Source of the DNA: Acanthaster planci
Lineage: Eukaryota > Echinodermata > Asteroidea > Valvatida > Acanthasteridae
Length of the DNA stretch: 64,000 nucleotides
Assembly (NCBI RefSeq): GCF_001949145.1
Contig: NW_019091600.1
Span: 37,694-101,693, forward strand
Reading direction: 5' to 3'
Shown here: positions 1 to 12,900 of the stretch, piece after piece
How positions within the stretch are numbered: position 1 is the first letter of the stretch
Layout: each line of letters begins with the position of its first letter
The notes under the pieces: model-generated
What the model was told of the DNA's origin: nothing
What the model saw: only the letters and a program-made list of their open reading frames with translations
Databases searched by the model: none
Program-made: the position numbers and the translations under genes

Positions 1-89
1 TATTATGCCCGCTACATATAGATACACACACAGCCGCAACTCGCTGTTCTAGCGTCCACAACAATGTGTTTTTCAGACAAGCTCTAAAC

Positions 90-232
90 ATGGCGCCTGT
101 CGGCAGGGACTGCACAGGCGCGAGGCGGGAAATCCGCGGGCCGTTCGCATACCAGCGAGGGCAGCCAGCCAACTCCATGCGGGTCCGAGCTGGCGCCCCC
201 ACCAGCCGGACCCGCCGGCGCTACAGTATTCT
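90..232. repeat. GC-rich block of unknown origin
   Basis: This stretch is much richer in G and C than the DNA around it and holds many GGCGCC, CCGGC and GGGTCC words. The open frame running through it on the minus strand continues from the death-domain exon but turns into Pro/Ala/Gly-rich, non-homologous-looking sequence. I take it as intron or a short interspersed repeat, not coding. I could not identify a family. Confidence 0.3.
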
Positions 233-310
233 CCCATTTAGAACCACATAGTATTTTAAACAGAAAACTTATACAGTCACACTCCATAAGTAGCAGACCG
301 CATTCCTCAC

Positions 311-610
311 GTTTCTCTATTCCCATCATGTATGGTCCATGGATACTCACAGCTAATTGCATGGCAAGATCTTTGCGGCCAACCTTCTCCAGTGCTACAC
401 AGAAGGCTTCTTTCTGATTGACATCATGAGGGAGATTGTTTCTCCACATGACCAGTATGGAAAAGGTTTGACGAACAAAATCTTGGGGATGGTCTGCCTC
501 CACTTGTGAAAACTCAGCACTGCTTAAGCCAAGCTGTAAAGACAGAGGCAGCAGATCACGAGGCGCTATGTATCTGGAGATGCCGTAAAGACTTCTATCA
601 TCCAAAGTTC
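311..610 (-). CDS. Death-domain exon of the RIPK1-like kinase gene
   Basis: Minus-strand exon of about 100 codons. It begins after an AG acceptor (CAG just upstream of 610) and probably ends at a GTGAGG donor at 310. The peptide reads as a six-helix death-fold domain: a Leu-rich first helix (DLLPLSLQLGLS), then LSSAEFSQVEADHP, the WRNNLP turn and a last helix with EKVGRKDLAMQL. Such domains make homotypic contacts in apoptosis and NF-kB signalling complexes. Both edges are phase 1, as are the linker exons and the end of the kinase exon upstream on this strand, so I read it as the C-terminal domain of the same gene. Further 3' exons would lie outside the window. Confidence 0.6.
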
Positions 611-619
611 CTGTTATGT

Positions 620-2500
620 AGAATTAGAGATTTAAACCAATCTATGAGTTATTTAAGTGTTTAAGTGTGATGGGGGTGTTACTAATACATTAGCCGAGCT
701 GGTTGGGGTGGAAATACTGTATCAAAAATTCAAAATGAGCCACATTTGCTAACCAGGCAAGATGAAATGCCATTAATCCAGTACAACAAAAATCCAGGAT
801 GGAACAGCCAGATGATTTGTTCCACAGGGTGCCAGAATAAGTTTCCACATGGGTACTTGTGGTTCTCAGACCTTTTTTTTCTCCTTTTTTCTTGGTTTCC
901 CTTCCAAACATTATTGATTATGTCATTAAAGTACATTACTTTCTTAGGACTTGTATATGATTTTTGACTTGCACAAAGGCCTTGCACACTTTGTCAGGGT
1001 CTCCTAGACATGCTGCTGACAATTCTTGGGTAATACCATAAAAAAAAACAGGGACCAATTATTTTGCACAATTGCTTGCATACATGTAATGCTTCTCTGC
1101 CTACATACATGTATGAAGCATTTGTTTTGTAATCTGATTTTTTGATCGAATTTTAAGAAATTGTTCCCATTGACTTAAGTTGTGATTTCAATTACATATG
1201 AAATCAAACAAGTTTGCCCTCTTTTTACAGAGGTGGTAACAAGTCGATTTTTGCAAATCCAAGTCAAGTCACAAGTCATTTGGTCCAGTCACAAGTCAAG
1301 TCACAAGTCATTTGGTCACAGGGCAAGTCAAGTCACAAATCATTTGGTCCAGTCATCACAAGTCAAGTCACAAGTCATTTGATCACAGGTCAAGTCAAGT
1401 CAAGTCACAAGTGAATTTGGTCCAAGCACAAGGAAGTCACAAGTCTTTTTGACCGTGTACAAGTAAAGATGTGCAATATGTAATTTCAAGGAGCAGCCTA
1501 GTCTTGGTTCTAGGACCTTCTATAGTTATTCTGCGATCCGTGACATAAACCACACAGGAAGGTTTGGGATATTTGTTTGACCAGGGTGGAAACAGACTAT
1601 GGTAATAATGGTAGGATATGCAATATTCATAACACTTGAGCAATAATCGATGGAAGTTATTCAAATTACCTTCAACCTGTCAACATGCTGCTTCACATTC
1701 ACGAACGTCATTTTCAAACTGAAACATCAGCCAACATCAATTTTAACATTTTTAAAGACGCTTTGAATAAAGCAAAAGCATGTATCCATGTATCCTTCTA
1801 TAGTCTGGGGTAGTAACCAAGAACTTGTGATGAGCATAGATAACCGAAAATTTGAGCCATTTTCAATTTTTGCCATGTTGCACATTGTTGCACGCTGTAA
1901 TGTCACAATGTATGATGCCTCCACTCACTTTAGTACCTTGAATTTAGCCCATTTCTCCGAAACTAAAACTTACAGGCTGAAATATTAGAAAAATAATTTA
2001 TTGGCCTTTCTTGCAGGCATGTTACAACCACCTAAGTGGATCATTTTAAACAAAGATTTTTGGACTTTGAGATCACGAAGCTATTTTTGTTCTTAATTAT
2101 AGGCCAAGTGATGTCATGAACTGATATGAATATTTCAATATAAGGCTCAAACGAAGCTAAGCTGTTGATTGGCTCCCCCATCAATGAAAAATGTAAGCAC
2201 TGCCGAACAAATCAGCCAAGTGATTCAGATGTAGCCTCGGGCAGACAAGACCGAAGAAGTCATGAGCCAAACTAAGTCTTGCGCTAATTACATTAAGAAC
2301 TCAAGGCATAAGTTGACAGGCCTAGTTTGAAGCTGTAATGGGTTTGATGGAATAGTTTTCTTACTTGTGTTGGTAACAAGTCATAATATGCAAGTCCAAG
2401 GCAAGCCACAAATCAAAAACTGATAGTTACAAGTCAAGTCACAAGTCACAAAAATAGTGACCCAAGTACGACTTGAGTCTAACTCAAGTGACTAGAGTCT
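620..2500. other. Probable intron sequence with CAAGTCA repeats
   Basis: No convincing coding sequence was found between the death-domain exon and the next candidate exon. It holds AT-rich unique sequence, a CAAGTCA-type tandem repeat near 1257-1440 and a smaller patch near 2390-2450. I consider the short frames here non-coding. Confidence 0.5.
1257..1440. repeat. Degenerate CAAGTCA / CAAGTCATTTGGTC tandem repeat
   Basis: The words CAAGTCA and CACAAGTCATTTGGTC recur many times with small changes. This gives a low-complexity array of about 180 bases that explains the repetitive SQVKSQVI-type frames on the plus strand. A second short patch of CAAGTCAAGTCACAAGTC occurs at about 2400-2450. Confidence 0.8.
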
Positions 2501-2582
2501 ACAACTCTCTTTTTAATTTGGGGATACAAAATGGGCTTTGTGTGACAATTGACATTTTAAACGAATTCATAATAGCAGTTAC

Positions 2583-2636
2583 CTGTAGGATTCTCATTTG
2601 AGTTCTTGTCTCCACCAGAATCATTGGGTTGTGTCC
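2583..2636 (-). CDS. Small hydrophilic linker exon of the RIPK1-like gene (candidate)
   Basis: A 54-base minus-strand segment lies between a CAG acceptor and a GTAACT donor. Read in phase 1 it gives a short Asn/Asp/Gly-rich peptide (TQPNDSGGDKNSNENPT) without stops. It enters and leaves in phase 1, exactly as the 4608-4850 exon and the death-domain exon do, so it can be skipped or included without changing frame. The call rests only on splice sites, phase and composition. Confidence 0.35.
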
Positions 2637-4607
2637 CTGATGAAGATAATAATGGACCAATTGTACAACAGTACTTGAAGTGAGTTGAAAACCAGTTATA
2701 CAGGGTGTATCACAGAAAAGGAAATCCAATAAATAACATTAATTTTTAGGAAAACCGCAGTTTTCCTAATTAAACATCATATGTCTCCAGAAAGGCTTTA
2801 ATGCGTTTTTTCCTATGCCACCTTGATCACATGCTCAATGTCAGGGTTGAATGAGTAACAATGTGTTGTTGACCAGCAGGTGAAATTTGCTCTTTGACAG
2901 GTTAGCTTATATACACATATAAAAAGCACTCGTTTGTTGCCCATGTCAGCATCATCTTCCATACAGTGTACATGTATGTTGACTTGTCCCTTCCAACTTG
3001 TCCCTTTGTCTTTTAGAGCAAAGAGCTGCTTCCCGTGTCCGGGGTGAGATTTTAGGAAACTGAAAAATCAGGGGAAAAATACTCCTAAACCATGCCCCTT
3101 AATCCTCCATTTTAACGATTTATCGCACCACATGCTTCTGGTTTCCTGGTGTTTTGGCACAATTCTACATTTTTTACCCACAAGTTAGAAAAATAGATTT
3201 TAATAAAAAATTATAAGTTAATAAAAAGATCCTGTTGTCTTTCTTTCTTCACAAAACACCTCTTTGTCACAACAACTTTTGTTCACTTTGGCTTGTATTT
3301 GAAAAGGCTTGTATTTATATTTTCGTAATCACATTCGCAACTTTTCAACAGAAACTTCCATTATCACAAGCAGTGAAAACACACATGCAGTGCTCAATGT
3401 ATTGAAGCAATGCTGTGCTACTTCCTGCCGTACCATGCCATTGTCGAAGCCATGATGGAAATGCAGCAACCAGTCAATGTATCCCAGCCAAAATAGCGTT
3501 GTTGCACTACATGTACACCATGTAAGTCATGCACGTAGCTCAACAGCTGCACATTGGAAAACATTTGACGTTGCATAAAGATTTCCGCAAGTCAATTTAC
3601 ATAACTTGATTTCTGTACTAGTGAATTTAATTCAAGGTTGTATAGCTTGTACCATGCTCATACTTCAAGTGAGCGTGCCTCCACAAGATTTCCTGCCGCA
3701 ACACGAGGTTTATTTCCCGCCCCTCTAGCATGTCTAGATGCATCATACACACATACCACAGACAGACATTGTTCAACAATTTCTCACCATGATTACCTGA
3801 CTAGCGTTGTGCATAGTGGTGTGAATTGTCCCTAATTCTTGAGGATTGTCGACTCCATATATTTTACATTGATTAAGGCAAGTTTTCTCTCTTTACACAG
3901 CAATTTGAAGTAGATTTCGTCCCCATTTAATCAGCAAAAAAACTGATCCCCCCAAAAATTTCTTTGACCTACCAACTCCATTTTTGAGAGGCATGTAATC
4001 GGAAAGACACCTTTTTCTTGTCCAAAAATATTTGTCTTCCCATTCACTGCCTTTTTTTACCTGACTTTTGAGCTGCAACATTTCCACGGATTTTTCAAGC
4101 CTTTATTGGGTCAAAGATCTCCACCACGATGACTTTAAAAGAATAAAGAGCCACAGCTGCAATTTTCATCAATCAAAGGACAAGTTTTCACAAACGTGGC
4201 CAGTAGCAATGCATAGCATATACATACAGTTAAGCTGTGCCGAGTTCTTACACCCACTGTTCAGTAGAGTTCCATTGCATTCCAGTGGGACTAAGGACAC
4301 AGTATCTCAGATGGAGTTTGTTACAGTAATAAGCAGAAGCATAGGAGTGCATGCACTGTTAAAACTTCAACCTGCATAAGTTTTACACTCTTTTTTGTGC
4401 AAAATTTGGAAAATGCTACTTCTAGTTCCAGTAATACCAAGTAGAAAGTCCGGAATGCACATTTCCAAAATCTGGAGCCCTGTTTTGGGTACATGGTCCA
4501 CCAGGATTGCGTTCAATGTCAGTTGTTAATATTTCAAGGGTACCCAGTACTGACATAAAACGCACACCCCTAAAACTTATGAATTTCAATTTTGGAAAGT
4601 TACATAC

Positions 4608-4850
4608 TGTGGGTGGGCATTCTGGTCTGAGGCAGTTGTGGGAGAGGCTGAAGCTGTGCTGCCGCTGCTGCTGTCGTTGTGGGGATACCTCCAGTGGCAG
4701 CGTTAGTGCCTTCTGTCTCCTCCATCCTCTTTTGTCGCTTCTCCTTTGGCTCTTCCTGGCTCATGAAATGCTGCATAGCATCGGTCTGCTGCTGAACACC
4801 TGGGGTGGTCTGGGGTCCAGCGACAGCATCTGGCACATTATCAGAGGTAC
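4608..4850 (-). CDS. Gln/Thr/Pro-rich linker exon of the RIPK1-like gene
   Basis: Minus-strand exon of 243 bases between a CATAG acceptor and a GTATGT donor, open throughout and phase 1 on both sides. The peptide is low-complexity (TTPGVQQQTD, then the charged stretch KEKRQKRMEETEGT, then a TTTAAAAAQLQP run). It resembles the disordered linker between kinase and interaction domains in signalling kinases. Its 5' edge is duplicated on the other side of an ambiguous base (4824-4893 versus 4895-4964), so the assembly here is doubtful. Confidence 0.5.
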
Positions 4851-4964
4851 CTATGGCAGCAGAAAACAGGGAGGACACCAATCATTTTACTAANAGCATC
4901 TGGCACATTATCAGAGGTACCTATGGCAGCAGAAAACAGGGAGGACACCAATCGTTTTACTAAA
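4824..4964. repeat. 70-bp direct duplication around an N (likely assembly artefact)
   Basis: Bases 4824-4893 are repeated almost perfectly at 4895-4964, with a single N at 4894 between them. The two copies differ at one base (ATCATTTT versus ATCGTTTT). This is typical of two haplotype ends joined across a one-base gap rather than a biological tandem repeat. Confidence 0.8.
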
Positions 4965-5009
4965 GATTAACAAGAATGACAAGTTAACAATCTCAAATGT
5001 TGGCCTAAC

Positions 5010-5137
5010 ACTGATGTTGGTTGGAGAGATGTTGCTCTTGCAGCTCCTAATTGCTGCAGCAGCTTCTGGTACTGCATATTCACCATGGGGTCTCCATAGG
5101 GTTGTTGCTGCTGTTGCTGCAGTTGCTGTTGTAAGTG
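5010..5137 (-). CDS. Possible Gln-rich exon of the RIPK1-like gene
   Basis: On the minus strand a CAG-rich segment follows possible AG acceptors (TAG or ACAACAG). In one frame it encodes a poly-Gln stretch (LQQQLQQQQQQPYGDP) followed by MQYQKLLQQLGAARATSL. It lies between the kinase exon and the next linker exon, so it could be part of the linker. Neither edge nor phase is certain; it could also be an intronic simple repeat. Confidence 0.3.
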
Positions 5138-6075
5138 CTACTCTTGTAGCTGTTGCAGCAGTTCTTTTTGCAGTCTTTTTGTTCAAACAATCCAGCCAAA
5201 AGACAACCTGCTGCTTTTATTGTTACCATACCTCATACATACTCACTTGCCATTACCATTCAGGCATCACTGAAATAGATGAACATTTACGCATGCCACC
5301 ATCTTGCGTAGCTTGATCATCAATGCTTGTGCTTGAGCGCATACAGTACATCAACTTAATAGACAGTTCCACATTAGCTTCATGAAGCACATGTATAACT
5401 AACTATTCCTCCCAGATTAGTCTGAGAACAGTTTACCATGAATGTGTATTGGACTTGGGTGTGGATTCTCAGGTGCACACATATCATAAGCAGCAACAAT
5501 TGTGACTGGCATGAGATGGTGAATGCCGGGACTAGTATTCAGATTTTCATCATGCATAAATATGAAGTATGGCAACATTACTTGACTCTAATGTTCTTTG
5601 CCACTTTCTGACAGTTCCACTGCTAATCAATTGAGGCAAAATAGAGCAACTAACTTTTGATATACGGTCAACTGCCCAAAATACTGATTCACAAGAATCA
5701 AAACATAATTTTTATACATGTATTTCTTTATGCAACCTCACATTTTTTAACACTCTGAAGTGCACCTACAGAGCAATATTGCCTACAAAGAAGTCGTGCA
5801 GAACTTTGTGTGTGTGCACAAAACAGGCTGTGAAGTGTAAACAGAGGCTAAGACTGAAGTTCAAGTTCCACACACAGTCTGTCTCCAGATTCTCACAGTT
5901 TGTGTATGTGCAACTGTACATGAGCAATGGAGGATGAGCTTATTTGAAATGCCAACCAGGGACTGAGACAAGGCACACTTGGCATAACAATTATCAGTGG
6001 TTTCTGTGCATATAGACAGCCAATTCGTGTTTACGTGTCCTTACACATACACTGCATGGTTATAAGTAAACTCAC

Positions 6076-6943
6076 CCACTGTTTTCCTTTGGCCATTCTC
6101 AATGTCAGCAAGGTCTCTGAGGATTTTTTGCATGCTGGGTCTTTCCTTGTAGTTGGCTTGCCAGCATTTACTTAGTAGATCACTGATTTGTTGGTGTTCT
6201 GGGAAGTCACATGGAATCTGCAGTCGTTCGTTTCTCTCAACTACAGCTTTGTAAATGTGAAATCCCACTTTATCAGGATAGGGGGCCTTACCAGAAATCA
6301 TTTCCCAAATGACAACACCATAAGAAAAGACGTCTGATTTTGTTGTGACCTTGCATGGTTTTCTTTCACTCTTGGAATCATCTGCAACATTACCAAAGAC
6401 CTCTGGTGCCATCCATGGGTAGGACCCCCTATTGGTGACTGTGCTTATGGTAAAGTCCCATTTCCTAGATATGCCAAAGTCACATATCTTCAGTGTGTCA
6501 TCATGAGTGACAAGGTAGTTGGGTGATTTGACATCCCCATGTTGGTACCCCTTCTGATGGATGTACTCCAGAGCCTTAGCACCATCCTGGGCCCATCTCA
6601 TCCAACGATTCTGCCTATACTCTGGCCAGTTATCACGGTGTTGGCGAATCACATCATACAAAGAACCCTGCTCGGCATATTCTGTTACAATCATGTAACT
6701 GTCAATTGCTGAGGCAGGCTTCACAACTCCAAAGAACTCAATGACATTGGCATGCTTCAGTTTGGCCAGTATCAAAACTTCATCCTCATGGAAATTATTG
6801 CAGACTTTAACAGCTACTGTTTTTTCCGACGAAGCCAACGTCCATGTTGCCCGGCACACTTTATTTCTGCATGCCCCTGAACTAATTACAGGACCAACTG
6901 AAATGTCTTTTCGATCAATGTTGACATAGGAAGCTCCTTCCAT
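6076..6943 (-). CDS. TKL-type protein kinase domain exon (RIPK1-like gene)
   Basis: A single minus-strand exon of about 289 codons, from a TTCAG acceptor at 6944 to a GTGAGT donor at 6075, holds nearly a whole kinase domain. Visible landmarks are the beta-3 lysine (VAVKVC), helix C (FHEDEVLILAKLKHANVIEF), the catalytic loop YQHGDVKSPNYLV, CDFGISR, the activation segment ending WMAPEVF, and the C-lobe SDVFSYGVVIWEMISGKAPYP. The pattern is tyrosine-kinase-like (RIPK, MLK or LRRK type). The HRD arginine is Gly, while the catalytic Asp, the Lys and DFG are kept, so activity is plausible. The exon ends in phase 1 and joins the linker and death-domain exons. The N-terminal Gly-loop is poorly matched (GPVISSGACRNKV). 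Exons 5' of it were not identified. Confidence 0.85.
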
Positions 6944-6959
6944 CTGAAGCAAAATATGG

Positions 6960-9900
6960 AGCAAAGGCAGGATTAATTAATAAATCCAAACATAAATAAA
7001 GGGATAAAATGTAATGAATCTCTCTTAATTAATGTGAACATTAAAGGGACACATCTCATTAAATGATGTATGGATGGTAAAGATTGGTATACCTTTTCAT
7101 CCCTACATGTAAGTGTGCACATAGGGACAACAGATATTGGACAAACAGGTACCAGGACCCCACCATCCCAGGGTTTCTCCATTTATACATTAGAAAGGTT
7201 TCTGTGTACATGTGTAATACCTGCACACAATTTGGTATGTGATATGAGGTTCTCAGCACTGAAAAAGTGTTAACAAGGAACACATCATTTCATGCACAGG
7301 AGTTAAGGCAGAAATGGATTTCCAACCCAAATGACATCCATATGTGTCAGTAAGAAAAAACATCTCACAGGTATTTGACTTGAATGAGTTTCACCATCTG
7401 AAAGCTCCTAAGCAAAGTATCCTGCTGACATCTAAGAACTGAATAAAAGTGTGGTTGAACCAGCCCCGACAAGTCAGAGGGCAACTGGGTGTCTTGAAGT
7501 TTTTTTGACTTTGAGATACAAAAGTGGTCTTTCTTAAGACACACTTACCAACCCAAATTGTGCAAACCTTGGCCACTTCTTCCCTGGCCAACTGGCCTCC
7601 TAGTCAAATTGTCTACTTCTCAAATCAACCTTTGGCTTATTTGGGACAATTATTCAACTTTTTTGAAAATCGAAACATGGAAATTACCTTGTGATGAAAA
7701 ACAGGAGGTTGTCATCAACTGCCCAATGGAACTTGGCCAAGTTTGGTCCTCATGGGCCTTCCTGCCTCAAAGGTAGCAAACAGGAACCTGAAGCAATAAG
7801 AGAGTAATGCTATAATTATTCCTTTTATGCTACATATATCATTACTCATTGAATTACAATTTAATTGGAGAAGTAACATGTTTCCTATGTAAATCCTCAA
7901 CGAGCAAGGGGGAGTGGTAACCCACCCCTTGGCATATTCTTTGCTTCCATCACAATTCGTTCATCCAGGCTGAACTTTCAGGATCTTTTCCAGTGATGTC
8001 CTCAAGTATTTTGACACCAATTTTGTCAAAATCAGACATACTGTTCTCACATAATACCTTTATTCTGAGACTGTAAACTTGTCCCAATGACAAGCTTAAA
8101 GGATGCTGGCTGACATGCATAAGGCCATGAAATATGAATGATCATAAAAGTAAACCATATTTCATAATAAATTGAAATTTCACAGATGTACTCATAATGC
8201 CAGTCTTTTAATACGAGCCAAATTTCAAAGACTGGGTGTGGGACAGTCGAGTTTGGCCCCTCCCTCCCCAGGCTGTGCAGCGATATTTTAACTCAAGTGA
8301 ACTTCCTTATGGAGTACCTGTGCAGCTGAAGGATTAACCTATATATTGAAGAGGGCACTGTAACAAAGTTAACAGTGGCTTGAACACAGGTTGTGCATAT
8401 TTTAAACTTGCAAACAGAAGGGACCAAGAAGATCAGACTTCCACTGGAAGGGGCCCCGTCTTGCCACCGTTCTCCCAGTTTACTTTGAGGGTGATGCAAG
8501 AACATTACAATCTTAAAAATTTTTAAAATGATGATTTTTAAGACATAGATCCCGAGGGCACAATGATGTTAAAGAACCTTAAAACCACAGAAAACTACAA
8601 CATGCATATTCCTTGGGATCAAGTGTGAAATAACTGCTGCATGGGTACACATTCACTCATCCCAATGGGGTGGATCCTGAGGGTGTGTGGGGGGTACACG
8701 CCCCCTTCCCCCCGCCTTCCACCAAAAAAATTAATAAATAAAAGAAAAGGTGAAAAAGAGTAAGGGAGAAGAAAAAAGGTTTCATTCTGCCTGAAATTGC
8801 ATCAGAGTACCTCGAATCCAAAATGGCTCCGGGCTTCATGCTCACGGGCATTTTACCATTGCTGCTTAGCTCATGCCCCTCCTTTGGGAAAATCCAGGAT
8901 CATTCCCCTTTTGAAAAATCCTGGATCCGCTCCTGCCCATGACACAAAGATGCATGACTCATACAACCACTCAACAACTGTCTTTTTTTTAATACATTCA
9001 TTGAACATTCATCACATGTTCACTTGCCTGACAGAAGTTACTGACAAAGCAGAAGTTTGGATTTACCCATTTATCACTGTCTGGTTCCAAGACAAATAAA
9101 TCCTGAGTTTATGGGCTGTTCAAGGTTCAAGAGTGAATCCATGTGATAAAAACTAATGGCACTGAAACAAAACTGAGACCAAAATAGACTGGCTCTAGTC
9201 TGGGCTAGGTGGATAAATTTTCCACTCCACTTGCATTCAGATCTTCCTTTTTATGACTTAAAGACTACCAATGTGTAAAAAAAAACTTAAGTAACAACAT
9301 TCAAGTTTTCTTTTGACTTTCAAAATATTTAAAATGTTTAACACAAGATTTCTTCTGTCCATCTCTAGGACTGTCCAACAGTGGTGTAAATTTAGTTGGG
9401 GGAGGGATGACTTGCCCAGCCACAGAAATTTAAAAAGGGAGGGAGATACTGAAACCATGTGACATATGACACTGAAGAGCAATGTTCATTTTTTTTGATG
9501 CAGATGTCCATCAGTAATATGTATTACAATCCTGCAGAACCTGCCATCAAAAGAGCGTTTTTTCAGTTGTTCTCCCTTTTCGAGTGCTGCTGAATACATT
9601 TTGGTTGTTTTAACTTGTTTAGAAGTCTGAAAAATTCCTCACAATCTGCCTTAATATTTTCTCATCAAGGAAAAGTCTGTGGGAGGCGATTCAATATCAA
9701 TCCCCTAGTCAAAAATGGGGGCGTATACCCCGCCCATGCCCCAGGATTTACGCCCATGCAGTCCAACTGGTATGACTGGGCGTGCACCGTAATCGGAACT
9801 TTCCCTTGCGGTAGTTTATTAGCCATCAGAAAGTGATAACATGTTCTAAATAGTCAAATTTAGCACAGAAATTATTGAAGAGTTTACTTAGAAAACACTT

Positions 9901-12900
9901 GGAATTTTCAGACTAGTCTCAGTCATTTGGTTTGTGTACAGAGTAATGTCTGGTTATGCAACTCTTTCTTTCCTGATCACCTTGATTGAGCTGTACATAT
10001 GGTCTTCTGTAGTGTGGATAGGCAAAATACATACAAATTTAACCATTTTAATGAGGTATAACTACCTACCCAGCAGACATCTAACCTCATAGGCCTACAT
10101 CATCGAAGTACATGAAATCTGTATGTGACGGCAGAGTACAGTAAGTTGGTATAATGCTAGGGAGGTCAGCGAAACGATCATTGTTTTCATTTATATCTGT
10201 CACCGTGTAAAAGTGCCTTCAAAAAGTGATTTTTTTTAACCTTTTTCTGACGTTCAAATAGATCCAACCCTCACAGAACTTTTAAGAAGAAATAGTAATC
10301 TTTAAAGGGATGTCTTTTTTGGCGTGATTGAGATGTTGAAAATGAAGAAATCTGTGGTTCAAAACGATGAACATTCACAACGACTTGTGAGCGCTCCCTT
10401 TCCTGCGCATGGCCATCTTGATTTGATGCAACAACGCCCCCTCAAGTTTTGGGGTGTGAACTTGCAATGGTTTGTTGGAAAAAAAAGAAATGACATCATC
10501 TACAAGAAGAGAAAATTCTCTTTTGTTTGATACCAAGCATAGACGCTTTTGTCCAGGCATTCGCCCCCTCTCTGTCAACGATTTTGAGACAAGAAAAATG
10601 TAATTATTTTCAAGATTTGATCTCTAAGAAATTGTAAAAATTCACACATAAGGAGTTGATGAAAGTGTATAAAAGGGGTATATTTTGAAAGACTGGGGTC
10701 TCAGCAGGTTGCATCCCTTGTGTTTGGGTTGCCGTGGCTTGACGCATTTTGCCGCACTGAAAGTTTGTGTGGCGGGTTCCTTTGGCGATGTGACGAAAAT
10801 ATGGTCAAGCAAGATTGGGAAAAGGATTTATGAACATATGATAATGCACTGATGGCCGGTGGTAATTAATTATAGGCATTATTTATTGAAAAAATGTTGA
10901 CTAAAACCAACAGTTGAGTCATGCAAGGCTATAGGTACAAATTTGCTCTCTTTCTGTCATTACTAGACTCACTCGAAACAATGTCCATTGCTACATGTAC
11001 CTGAAGCACTCTCAGGACCATGCCTTTATTTTCTGTGCACATCATTCAGTGATTAACACCTTGATGAATTGATGCTCATTGCTCTTGCATGCCAAGTTGT
11101 TTTTCTGCCTGCACTAGGTTCAAAATGGGCATGTATGCAACAAAAGAAAATAGGCCAGGTCAACTGATGAGAGCAGTTGACCAAGGCCATGCATAGTCAA
11201 CTTTGCTACATGTACGTCACCAGGTCACAAAGAGAGGTTTACTTTCGGAATTTTTCCAAAATCCACAACATAATGACGTTGTTTTTGGAGAAACTGTTGC
11301 TAAGTGGGCCTACTTTAGTACTGAGTACTATTACTACCTATTCAAATCTGTTAGTCCAACACACAGAGGCTTCTTGGAATCTTGGAAAGCGCCGCATCCG
11401 TTGATTCTAACGCGTCATGGCGCCTCATGCCGATTTAGAAATCGAGGGGAATTCCCCTTCCCTTACGTCGTTCACTGGACTAGACTGGTCCCAGCTCCCA
11501 AGCATATTCGAATGCAAACGGATAAGGTGAGAGGTGACCATTCCACACGAAGACATTGAGCTATACTTAGTGTTTTTTTTTTCACACTACTTCTACGGAA
11601 GCTAGACTTCAAAAATGCTTTACTCGTGGCTCTGGAGCAGTTTTTTCGAGGGACAAGTACGACATTGCATTAGGGGAAGCTTCGAGTTCAACGAGTTACG
11701 AAGACTAGTCTCCTCTCAAGAACCACTTCCCTCATGTTTTTTGTTTAAATTTTCGACTCCATCGCGTGTTTAGTGTTACGCGCACACGGTATGGAGTTAC
11801 TGGAAATCTACAGTTAAACTGTTTTGCTGCTGTTGTTTTGGCAGTTTTTTCTAGAGGCCTCAGCAATAAAACAAATTCAGTTGGTCTATAACTGGTTCCA
11901 ACGTTGAATTTATGTGGTTGATATCGTGGGAAGTGTACCGCTCAGTATTGCCCCATTTCGCGTAACCGTGCCAAGGTTTCGCAGTGAATCTCTATTCATA
12001 CATCACCGTGGAGGATATGTGGAAGCTAGCAGAAAAAAATGCTGTTGACTTGTCATTTTTCATAAATACGATTCCTGTTTGCCCATAAGCCTCAACGAAG
12101 ACCACTTGTCACCCTTTAAATTATTTTTTAACGAGTTCATAGTGAGACTATACGTAACTGTGGTCACTAACACTAACAGCCGATCCAAAGTCAATTGGCA
12201 AACAATTTGCATGTCTGTCCAACAATAATATTTTGGCGGCAACATCGTGATCTTAGGTCAATTCTGTTTGGTTCCAAGAATATCGGGCGGAAAAACTAAA
12301 ACCTTATGTGCAGACTTCCTTGTGTTGCACAATATTGTGGGGATTTTCCTCATACCGAATATTATCAACTGCCACCGTGATCCCCCTTGAACTACACTTT
12401 TGTTCACAGAAGTGTTCATTGAGTTTAGTTCTTCGAAATGTGATTCAATGGCGATTTCAAAACCTCATGCTGGTATCAGAGAAGTTATACATGCATTGAG
12501 ATTTTAAGAATCATTATTTCTCATGGTTTGTCCAGTTGTGCACCTGCATCTGTGAAATACAACTACCATCATATGGTAATCCGGACTATCACTCGACCCT
12601 TAGGTTCACTCAGATCGTCAGGGCACGAATTAGAATAATGGTTGCAGAAAAGTTTGGACCAAGGTAACACACTTTGCGCCTGCTCTACTTGAGAGGATGA
12701 ATATCATTTTGGCCAGTGTCTTTTCCTTGTTAGTATCAATAACACACACCAATACAAAGCAGGGAAAAAAAGTCTGTCATTGTTTGGTCATGTTTTGTTT
12801 CGTTTTGTCTTTTCCTTTTCCTTTTCCTTTTTTTCAATGGGGGCGGCGTTATTGCAACCACCCCGTCTGCTAATCCCACCGACATTGCAAAATAATCGGC

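Noticed and set aside
1182-1414. Two overlapping plus-strand frames with SQVKSQVI repeats
   Set aside because: They arise from the CAAGTCA tandem repeat; the same words appear in more than one frame and no gene features are present.
4600-5316. Plus-strand frames rich in Cys, Leu and Val
   Set aside because: Shadows of CAG-rich minus-strand linker exons.
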